Part shown: one piece after another, positions 40,401 through 52,400 of the stretch
Layout of the letters: each line of letters begins with the position of its first letter
How positions within the stretch are numbered: the stretch's first letter is position 1
Assembly: GCA_029964075.1 (NCBI GenBank)
Contig: CM057147.1
Span: 12,669,513-12,733,512, forward strand
Source: Patiria pectinifera
Taxonomy: Eukaryota; Echinodermata; Asteroidea; Valvatida; Asterinidae
Direction of reading: 5' to 3'
Length of the DNA: 64,000 nucleotides
Notes under the pieces: generated by a model
What the model saw: the letters and a program-made list of their open reading frames with translations, nothing else
Told to the model about the DNA's origin: nothing
Databases searched by the model: none
Made by a program: the position numbers and the translations under genes

Positions 40401-43400
40401 TAACAGGGGATGAGGAGGAGACGTTGTGAGAGACTGGGCTAATAATAATAGCAGGTTCTTTTAAAGGGCATATATCCTAAACAAAGCTAAATCAAGGCGC
40501 TTGACAAAAAAGTACAAAAAAATAATGAATTAATGAGCTCTGGATAGTTCTGTCTTCAAACATTTCCTCAATGTTGTCACTGACTCAGACAGGTGGATTT
40601 CTTGAAAGAGCTGGTTCCACAGATGTGGGCCAGAATATCCCAAGGCACCCTGACCGATCAATTTGTTACAGATGGGTGTGGTAAGTGTTGTTCAATCTTG
40701 TAGTTTATGGAGTCGGCTGCCGCTATGATAGAAGTAGTAACATTTATTTCAATGATGACATTCATTACAATTATGTACAATCATGTATACGTTTGAAAAG
40801 GTCACTATTACAATATTTGACAGTTATGTACACAGTGATTAATAATAGAGTGTGAAATTGGGCTAAATGACAACTTTTAGGTATAAGGTTAATCAGAACG
40901 CTTTTGTGCCCTTACCTATGGACAAACATACAACCAAAGTACCGTATTAAATGACAAACAAAACAATACGTGAGACAGACAGGACAAGTGTGCGACAAGG
41001 CCTAAATATTAATACACAAAATAACAACATTTCAATTTATGAATAAGATTTGAGAAAATGAGTTTTTAAATTGTTGACAAAGACAGATAGTGTGGGTAAT
41101 GATTTAAGAGAATCATCTAAACTATTCCAGGACAAAGTGCCTCGATGAATAGCAGTATTTTTTGATATTGACGTTCTGTTAAATTGGAAGAACAAATTTC
41201 CCCTAGCACTACTTCGAGTGTCAAATACTTGAATGTAAGATGCTAAGGTAAAACAAGTATTAAAGCGAGACGGGAGTAAATTATGCATAAATTTATACAT
41301 TAATTTTCCTAAATTAAGGTAATTTAAGTCATTACATTGTAATAAATTTAATCTAGCAAATAATGGAGCAGAATGATCACGAGAGTCAGCATTCAAAATT
41401 ACACGAAATGCTCGTTTCTGTAAAGTAAGTAACTTGTTACACTTAGATGGCAAACTGCCCCAAGTCAAGATTGAGTAATTTAAGTATGTAGAACAAATGA
41501 ATTATACAATATTAATAAAGTCTTTCTCGTAAGGTAATATTTTAAACGATTCATTATTCCAATGTTCTTTGATTTTCTGTCACTAGTTCATCAATATGGT
41601 CAGTGTGGGTTGTACAAATAAATGTCAATGTGTTCAAATGACTTAAATGACGACTTGAACACAACCCCAATTCTGCCACCACTTTTCTCTTTCGACAGGT
41701 CCCAAGATATGATAAACCAATGGCAGTGAGTTCATCAATGACTGGTGAGTCTTTGTCCTGTAACCAAGTTTCAGTGAGGAGAGTAATATCAAGACTATTG
41801 TCTTAGGAACCTGCTGTGTACTGTGTGATGACACTCCACTAAAACTTGAAGACAGAATTTTGTATCTTTTTTCGGGGGGGGGGATTCACTTTGATCTGCC
41901 AGTGGGCTTTGAACACAGCCATCGAGATTTGAAAACTTGCAGCTGTCAGTTCACACGTACATTGTGTGAAGTCGCTGTTTGCTCTACACAGAAGACGTGA
42001 AAAAAAAAAGACAAGGTGGGCTTAAGCACCAACAGATGACACCGAAATGTGTGCATGCATATGAAAACACCGAAAATCCAAACGGATGTATCATTAAGTT
42101 GTACCGTACCTAAAATATTGGTATCACTGACCATTTAACCCAACATATAGTTCAAAATTTTATTTGCATCTTTTGGAAAGTTTAAGATACATGGTATTCT
42201 TGCCAACCTTGTCATGGTATTCTGGAGCTGTCGTATGCTTGTGCAAAAAAAGCCCCATTGACTGGCCCCAACCCCAAGGTGAATAAAGATCCCAAGAGTT
42301 GCCCCACCTTAAGGGAAGGATCCACCACTCCACATTCCAATTTCAATCCCTCATTCCCATTCCAATTCCCTACTCCACATTCCTATTTCACAATCCTACT
42401 CCCAATTCCACTGTGTATTCCATTGGACCTACACGTACTTCTGCCGGTCTGCTGTTTGTGTCCACCGAGGAAAGGGGAGTGCCTGGTGCTGTGGTACACC
42501 ACTGCAGCGATACGGCATCATCAAGGTGGCACGCTACCAAACGAACCAGCTGGTAGAAAGACAGCTGGTATGCCATATCACAATATAATAGCATGGCTAT
42601 TGGTAACCAGTGATGTGGACAACCTCAGTAGACTGTTGCCAACTAGGTTACTTGACTAGTCAAGACACTGATAATAATAATAATAATAATAGAGCTATGC
42701 CTGTTCGATAAACAGGATATAGGTTTTTGCATTAATATTAGAAATATATTTCAAAATTCATAAAAACTTGTAAAGAAGTCAACTGATTACGTCATTATGG
42801 CGTCACTGCGGATTTTGCCTACTAATAACATTGTATACATTTCCCGCTAAGTTTTATGACGATCGATCTAAGCCCTTGTGTATGAAAACAATGTCATCTT
42901 TAATTAGTAAAGTTCATGATTAAATTTGTCCAAAAAGGCATGCAGAAACAGTTACAGTGAGCAGAAATCATTTTACCCTGACTTCAGGTTAATTTCCCTC
43001 CACAACAAGTGTCCGCCTACATCCATACAGACTTTAGGGCATACATCAGTTAGATACTTTTCTCAATAGAAAACTTTGAAAAATGTACATTCACGATGAC
43101 GTCAAATTTTGCCCCGTGATGACGTCATCGTAACAATTTGTTACAGTGGGCATTATTTTATTGTGGTTTTACTCTATACCAAGTAGGAAGCCCGGCAATC
43201 TGATGCCGTGTTTCATTTTGTAAGCAGAATAAAATTGTAAACATTTTAAAAAATTGTAAAAAGTTTACTGTCATCGTATCTACCGTCATCGTAATGTCAT
43301 TTCAGATTGTGGGTACTAGTACTACAATAATTTCAGATTGTGGGTACTAGTACTACAATAACTTCAGATTGTGGGTACTAGTACTATTATCTAACTACCC

Positions 43401-46400
43401 ACCAAGATTTGTGACGATCAGACATTCCCTTATGTGTTTTTAAAAAATTGCATTTTTGATGATGTCATCGTGACGTCACACATTTGTCAAAAATTGTGTG
43501 CATATACCTATTACCTAACAAACCTAATAAAAAGGAATTTGGAATTAGCATTATGGGTTCTAGAGATATAGTGATAATCTTCAAAAATTAAAAAATCGAT
43601 ATAAAATCACAAGATGTCGTCATGCTTTTGCACTTCAATTATTATCTATAACACATCTCGGCCTACCTAAACACCAAGTTACAACCCAATCGGACTTACC
43701 GTTCATGATATAGATCAAATTATAAGGCACTTCCGGTTTGGATCGGAAGGAAGGGTCACGGGATTTGGCACAGGGAGATAAAGTTAAGATACTGGATTAT
43801 TCTATCAATTTCTACACAATTCAAGTGAAGGTGTGTCACAGTTGATTTTATATTGATTATAAAGATTAAATCTATTAATCTTAAATTGCTTGTATTTTGA
43901 TACATGATAATGTCATAATGACGTCTTCTCAAATTTAACAATAGATCCCCGTCTAAGTACATACCAAGTTTCAACCCAATCGGACTAACAGTTCGTTAGA
44001 TCTAGGGTCATAAAGTTTGCGCATTTAAGATGACGTCACGTGACCCATGATAACGTAATCACGACGTCACTCTTCGTAACACAAACTCACTATGGGGTCT
44101 TTACATGGGTAAGGTTTCATCAGAAAACAAGTTCGTTTTAGGTCAACAATGCTGCGCTGAATAAACGTGTACAAAGTCTATGGAATTGGGGGTGGAACAA
44201 AAATAACCAGAAATGTGTTTGTGGGCAAACACTGAGCTGTTTCGGCCATTTTAGCAACAAGTGCCATGAAGGAGTTTCATCCAAGTCAAATGTACATGTA
44301 TATGAGTATTCTATAGATTGTGGTCTAAGTGTCGATCCGATGTAAAACGAAAAGTCCCAAAGTGGGATGTAGAACAAAAACGTGTTATCCTATGAAAAAC
44401 AGAGTGCATGTAGTGAAATTTAGTGCGACATACATGTAACCTGGTAAGAAGACTAACAGAATTTAGGGAATTTCCTTGGTGAGAAATGTCACAGGTGCAG
44501 TCTTAATGTAACTGACGTACTGTACGTTTATGCCTGCACGTTGCCGGCCCCGCATTAGTCTGTGTACTTTTGCGACATATACAAAATATGCGAGTGTGGG
44601 AATTAAATAATTCCACTGATTAAAAATCACATGATTTAGTCATCATGACGTCATAATTATTTCCAAGCTTAACACATACGCTACTGTATATTTGAACAGT
44701 TTGGTTGCGATTGGCTCCAGAACTCTGGATATTAAAAATTCAATTATGCACATTTAAGATGATGTCACACGACTAAGAATGATGTTATCACAACGCAACC
44801 TGTATATAAAGAATAAGTCATAAAATCATATTTTGATGACGGGGTCATTGAAATAGTCTGTATTTATCTTCGACGTAAAATTCTATTACAAAAATAATTT
44901 CGAATTTAGCACGTTCCGTTGATGAGATATGACTTAAAGATCAAGAATCGAATTATTCATATAAAATCACATGACGACATCATTGTAACGTCACTGCAAT
45001 TTTTGTCTATAACACGTCCCTTAAAGGGAATATACAACATTTGCAAACATCGAAAAATAAAACTACCAAGTTTTTACGAATACCTTGCTAGGATGTTGGT
45101 AAATGACAGTCTAAAGCATCCTGTAAAATTATGGCACCTGGTGTGAAGTCATTTTCAAGAAAATGGTATTTATGTATACATTTCCAACAGTGGTCGGCCG
45201 ACCACCGTTGGAAAAACCTAACTATTTAGCAACTACTGCTCAAAATTTACCATTTCTTCAGTCCAAATTTTGTTTGCTTATTGGTTACATGTTCATGAAC
45301 GGGTGCAGGTCAGCTTAACTGGTTCCCTTACCGTACAATTTTCCGGCATCTATAAATGGATCCCTTTTATCTTTAGTGGAGTCAGGGAACCAGACTACTT
45401 GAACATTTTTGCTTTTCTTGGTTTTTCCAGCATTTTCGAACACAAAACTTCAAACATGTCAGTGTAACAATATTTTATCTATTATACTAACCCCTCAAAT
45501 AGTTCATTTCTGAAAATTACAGCAAAAGCCAATGATGTACATTCCCTTTAATACCTGCACGCTGAGTTTGAACCGGATCGGACTTCTCGTTCTATAGAAA
45601 TAGGGCCTTAAAATATGCACATTTACGATGGCTTCACGTGACACGTGATGACATCATTTTGACGTCATGATTCAGCCTGAATCTTCAGATGCTGATTTAA
45701 GTGTGTGCCAGGATTGAAGTAAATCGGATCGTGTTTTATGTAATTTTTGGTAATTAGAAGAAAATATCAAATTTTAAAAATTAATAAAAAGTCAGATGAT
45801 GACGTGATGATGACATCACTTTAGATTTTGAATGTTTTTATCAATACCTACCTACCCACCAAGTTTCATAACGATCAAACATACCCTTATATGTATGTTA
45901 TCATACCCTTACATGTATGTAATCATGCCCTTATATGTATGTAAAAAATAGTGTGCATCTATCCATGACCTAACAAACCTTTTGCACAAAAAAGAATTTT
46001 AAATTTACCTCGTTTCATTGTTAAGATATGGCTAAAAGGTCCAAAAATTTAATAATTTATAAAAAATTACATGATGACGTCATTGTAACGTCACTGCAAT
46101 TTTTTTCTACAACACTTCCTGGAATACCTGCATACCAAATTTGAACCCAATCGGACATCCATTTCTGTAGATAGAGAATCTTAAAATATGTACTTTTAGG
46201 ATGACGTCATGTGACACGTGATGACAGCAGTCTAGAGTGCTCCTCTACAGAAGGTTTTGTCCTTCTCTCGGATGTCACCCCCATTCATATGATTATTTTG
46301 CTTCAGATATAGTATTTGTATAATTAATTTTGTTATTGTATCATTTTGTGTATTCTTTTTTGATTCTATAGGAATGGAAATTAAAACAAACAAACAAACA

Positions 46401-49400
46401 ACCCCAACAGCCCAACAAACAAACAAACAAAAGTCATGATGACGTCATGATTCGGAATACATCTTCAGATGGTGGTCTAAGTGTGTGCCAGGTTTGAAAT
46501 CGATGGGATTTGAAAAAAATCAAGTGTTATCCTATGGGGGAAAGTGGGAAAAAAGAGAGACAAAATTACAAAACAAGACAAGAGCTGTTTCGGTGTGTAC
46601 ATTGAAACAGCTAAAAAGATTTAAAAAAAATTATAACAGGAACAATGCTTTTCCGCTTTCAAGCGGAAAAGCAATAGTAATGTTGTGCTTTATACCAAAG
46701 GTCTCAAAGCACTTCACAATAAGTACCCCTGTTTGTCAGGTAATGAGACCAGTTTTTGACGATTAACTAGCTATTTTCTTTCAGAATTAATAGTTAAAGC
46801 AATTAGTGTTTAATCATATTTCTAAACTAAGCATGCTTCATGATGGTACTTACTAAATTCTAGGTAGATATATCCACCAACCAGCATGCCCCATCTAGCT
46901 TGAAAAAACGTAGCACATCTTCTCGGGAAAGGAATCGTCCCACTCAGGATGACATCAAACTGCTTAAAGTTGTCATGTGCCTTGCCACTGATGATAACAT
47001 CGATGAACTCCTCAATCTTCCAATAAAATGAAAAATAGGATTGAAAATGAAGGGCCTCAAATTGCTGGCCCTGTTACCATGAGCAAAGAATCCAAGCTCA
47101 CAATGGCAACGTGTTTTGTGCCAACTGCATTTCGCAGGTTAGCAAGGAATTATGGCTCTTGTGCTTGCATACATCCTATGACTTAAGATTCTTTGTTAAG
47201 CCAAGTAAACCAAAAATTATAAATGAAAGTTTTATCCAATGACAATGTCTGCAGTTTACGGAAACTAAACAAAGAGACTTGAACTTTAACTTACAAAGGT
47301 CCTATAGAGAGCACGTAGGTCTTTCATCAACTGAACCACAGTCAATGGGTCGATATTCTGAAGATCCAGCATTGCTTCTAACTCCCCTATGGTCATGTTG
47401 GCAATACGTCCACAAAGAGCATCCAAACCTTTCTCTGTTGGAGGTCAGTGGGTCAATAAAATTAAACCAAAATCCATAGGATCGGTAAAAGCCGCTACCA
47501 CTAAGGATATGAAAAACTCCTCACAATCTATATCCCGTTTTATTTCATACTATCACAAGACATTTCAATGTATAACCTGCACTTTAACAGTACTATACAT
47601 CATTAACTTTTTTTCAGAAATGGATGAATCTTGGGTTATTATTTTATAGCAAATAACACTAACCTGTTTGAAGTTTTGTGTTCATAGATGCTAGAAAATC
47701 CCCCCCCCCCCCACAGAAGTGTGGTTGGGGTCTACGAACGAATACTTACCTGTAGAGCAATACTACTTATGCATATTCCCCCTACCGGCAGGTATTTTCG
47801 CTAAGAGTTATATACAATAGCGCCCTCTGGCGCCCTACCCATAATACCCCGCGGCATGCGTGCCTCGTGAGCGTCCTCTTTTCTCGAGCGCTAAGTCGGA
47901 ATACAACAAAGTACCCAATGCATCGAGAAGAGTGGGGTAGGGGGGAGGGATGCTCTACAGGTAAGTATTCGTTCGTAGACCCCAACCACACTTCTGTGGG
48001 GGGGGGGGGAGTCTACTTCACTCTACTTACCTGTAGAGCAATACTACTTATGCATAGACTAGCACCGTCAAGGAGGTGGGTCATGCGAGATGCTATTGCT
48101 TACTCACAGGGGCACAAAACATGGAAATGTAACCCCAGATGGTTCCCACTGTTCCGTCCAAAGGCGGACAGGGGAAAAATCAATAAATGTACATGTAAAG
48201 GATATTAATTATCCTCACATGTTATTATGATATAATACAGTTGAATCCTGCAAAGAAGAGTACCGTTAGTACATGACACTTCTTAAAGCAAGTTCTAAAG
48301 CACTTCAAACCAATCCCATGCACAAGGAAACTGATACAAAAAAGGTAACTGGTCAATGACCCTGTTTCAAGAGTGTTTAGTTATACATTTATATCCAACA
48401 CAATGAAATGTATGAATGTAAATAGCCAGGATATGGAGACTCACCTATTCTAGGGAAGTCCCGTGTAGGAGAGGATCCTGTGGACACGATGATGCTCGGC
48501 TCGCCGCCTTCAGCACCACTCTCCCGGCTCTGCCTTCCGTCTGGAGGACATCCTTCAAATAGCACTCAGTGAAGGTGTTGGGGGTTTTCCAACACGCTGC
48601 CTGTGTAATATCTTTAACAGAAACACCCTTAAAAAAGGCCCAGGAAGTGGAAGCCGCCCTGACCTCATGTGCATGGACTGACCCAACGGAATCTGTCGTT
48701 GGAGAGTCTATTGCTGATTTGATGGCTGTAACCAACCAGCGGGAAATCGTATCACGCGAGGCCGGTCGGTATGGTGGAGTCGTTGTTATAAACAGCTGTG
48801 AATGGCCGCTTCGGAGCGTTTTAGTTCTATCAACATACCATTTCAGGGCCCTGACCGGACACCAAAGTTTGTCACGAGAGACAGACGAAAAAGATTTTAT
48901 GTCCGGCACAAAAATGTCAGGAGGTGAAAATGACTCCGACTGATTTTTAGTCAGAAAACTTGTTTTAGGAACCAGGCGTACACCCCCTGGTTCCCACCGG
49001 ATATGACCTGTCTCCACCGTAAGCGAATGCAGTTCGCTACGTCGTCTAGACGTAGCCACTGCTAACAGAAATGACACCTTAACTGACAGCTCCAACAAGG
49101 TTGAGCTGCCCATTGGTTCAAAAGGGGGTCTCGATAAGGTTGATAAAACGGCAAAGAGATCCCACGACGGTAATAGCCTACGTGTCGGGGGGCGCGACAC
49201 AAACATCCCCTTGACAAGTTGGCTAAGACTCTGATTATCTGACACCGAGGAGCCGTCAGAGAAGCCTCCATGAATAGCCGCTATAGCCGAACGATAATTT
49301 TTAACTGTGGCTGTAGCAAGGTCACTGTCAAAGAGGCCTACTAGGAAGTCTGCAACCTCTCCTATAGAAGTATCGGAGGGACACAGAGACCTGTCTCTAC

Positions 49401-52400
49401 ACCATTTGTAAAAATGGTGTAATCTACTGTTGTAAACTTTCCTGGTAGATTCCCGTCGGCTGCAGGCTGCAATGGCCGCAGCTCGTTCAGAAAGGCCCGC
49501 CGTGCGGAGGGATTGCGTGATAATACCCAGCACGTCAGGTGGAGATCCTCCGGGGCCGGGTGAAGAAAACCCGAGCTGGGCTGGAACAGTATGTCCGCCC
49601 TCTGTGGAAGAATCACCGGGCGGTGAACCAAGAGCTGGGTGAGTCTCGGGAACCACGGTTGGCGTGGCCAAAAAGGAGCTATGAGGAGGATCTTGCAGTC
49701 CTCCTGTTCCACTTTGGTCAGTACTCGAGGTATGAGGGAGAACAGGGGAAAAGCGTATGCCAGTAACCCGTTCCACCGTATCGCCAGTGCATCTGTCTGC
49801 CAAGCGCAAGGGTCGTTGTGGCTTGCGCAATATACCGGTAACTGGTGGATGTTTCGGGAGGCAAACAGGTCGACATGAGGTCGATCGATCAGTAGGAAGA
49901 GAGACTGGACAACCTGCGGAAGCAGTGTCCATTCCGTCGGAACGACCCACCCCCTGGAGAGAGCGTCGGCTGTGACGTTCTCCTCGCCTGGGAGATGAGT
50001 TGCCACGAGTGTTACTCTGTGGCCCATACACCAATGGAAGAGATTCCACGTGAGCGCGCATAGTTGGGCGGATCGCGTGCCTCCTTGTCGATTGATGTAG
50101 GCCACTACTGTGGCATTGTCGCATCGAATGTTGACTACTTGGTTTGTCACTGATGCTTGAAAACGTTGGAGAGCATTGATGACCGCCAACATCTCCAGCA
50201 CATTTATGTGCTTTGAGCACTCTTCGGGCCCCCACCGACCCGCTACTTGGCGCGGGTGGAGGGTGGCCCCCCAGCCAAAAAGTGACGCGTCTGTCGTGAT
50301 GGTCACTGACGGCTTGGGATTGTGAAATGCGTGCCCCTCCGTGAGATTGGCATTGTCGAGCCACCAACGGAGGTGCGGTATCAGCCAAGGTGTGGTCGGC
50401 ACCAGATGACGTATGTGGTGACGACTGGGCCGATAGAAGGACAGCAGATGTAACTGGATGGGACGCATCCTTAGTCTGCAAAAGTTCACCACATCTACCA
50501 TACTGGCCATGAGACCGAGCAACCTTAGCCAGGCTTGAGCTGGGGCCATGGTCGTCGGGAGAAACAGAGACACACACTGTTGGAGATTTACAACTCGTTC
50601 CTCCGTAGGCCGAACCAATCCCTTCTGGAGATCGAGCGACGCTCCCAGAAAGATTGGGAATTGGGATGGATGTGGATGGGATTTCTCGGCGTTGATAATA
50701 AACCCGAGATCCGCCGCTAGACGCCAAGTCAGATTGAGTGCCGCCGACGCGGCCGTCTGAGACTGAGCAATAATGATCCAATCGTCCAGATACATGAAGA
50801 TCATCACACCTTGTTTTCTTAATGCGGCCCCGATTGTCTTCACCACACGCGTGAAGACTCGGGGTGAGGTGGCCAGACCAAACGGAAGAACCATGAACTC
50901 GTACTGGACGTTCTCGTACTGAAAACGAAGAAACTTCCAGTGGTCTGGTCTGACAGGAACGTGTAGATATGCATCTTTCAGATCTAGACTGGCTCCCCAC
51001 GCAGGTGTATGAATCGATTGGAGTATGATGTTGAGCGTATCCATGCGAAAACGTCTTGGCCGAATAAATTTGTTGAGGGGTTTTAGATTTAAAATCGGGC
51101 GCCACATGTCGGCCTCCTTCTTGGGTACCAGGAAAAAGGTTGACATGAAGCCCGACCGCGTCTCCCCCGGAGGGAGCGGGCGAATTGCCCGTTTCCCGAG
51201 GAGGGAATTGATCTCCCCTTCGAGGGAGAGACGTTTGGTAGGATCGGACGGAACTACCGTCGGTCGAACGATCATGTCTGACGGGGGGGTGCTCGAGAAC
51301 TCGAGTGCGTAACCGCACCCGATCGTGTCGAGCACCCACCGGTCGGACGTAATTAAACCCCAGGACCCCGAAAAGTCTCGGAGACGGCCTCCCACGGGTC
51401 CGACGGCGGGAGGCCGCCACGAGTCTATTAAGTCACTTGCGCCAGCCCCCGGGATAGCGGGGGGCCGGTGCCTGGAAACCACAACCGGATTGGGGCCGTT
51501 GTTGTCCAGAGAACGTGCGGGCCTGCGTGGCGCGCGCACCGGAAGTATTGTCCGTGCGGCCACGAAAACCACCGCGACCAGATTTCAGCGGTTTGCGGCG
51601 GGGAATGACAAATGTTTTGCCCTTACCCCGCTGTTGTTTGGGCGCCGGTGCTGGAGGCTTCTTGAAGTTAATTTTCTCTGTAGCCTTCAGACGTTTGGCC
51701 TCATCTCGCATCTGATCTTCGAATTTACCATCAAATAGATCCGCGCCCGTCAAGGGGAGATCATCAAGTCTTTTGCGAGCACCCTGCGACGGGAGGAAAA
51801 GTGCATCGAGCACGTTCCCCCGGCGGGTGGACGTTGATAGGGTCGACACACGTGCGAATTGATCAAGCACTGAGCGTAGACCATGGTCGAGGCAATGAAG
51901 GGCCGCAGTCAGCATATCTGCTGGAATCGGCGAGTCCTCTTCATAGCCCACGGCCAAATATTCCGTTAGAAGAAGAAAGAACGACGTTGATTTCAAACCG
52001 AAACGTGAAGCCGTGTCTATCTTCTTCAAAACGTCTTCAAGTTTACCCCGTGTTTTGTCCACAAAGGGTCGCTTGGAAGACGAACCACCCTCATCGGCCG
52101 CAAGTTTATCTTTTGCGGCGTCGGGGAGTGTAGGCGGGGTGAAGAACTTCGCATGATCTTCAGCCGGGAAACGAAAATAATCCCGTTCCCGACCGAGAAA
52201 CGGCCGCCATTTATCCGCTGACATGATGTTGCCGATACGTTCCACGCATACTTGATCTAGAGGAAGTACGGGGAATATCTTCTCGCTGCTAGATGCGGGG
52301 CCCGTCCTTCGCTTGAAAGATTTATGATCGGGCGGAGGGGGCTCATCAGCGGAGGGTAAATTAAGTACCCTTATCATATCCCTCTGTACTAAACGGAGCT

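Noticed and set aside
42258..42659. Plus-strand open frame, Pro/Ser-rich, 133 codons
   Set aside because: Driven by low-complexity CATTCC/CCAATTCC repeats; no conserved residues.
48445..51420. A single 991-codon recombinase protein
   Set aside because: Only the last third or so shows recombinase homology. The upstream part is the shadow of RT/RNase H, so the CDS was limited to about 48,445-49,480 and the overlap reported as a finding.
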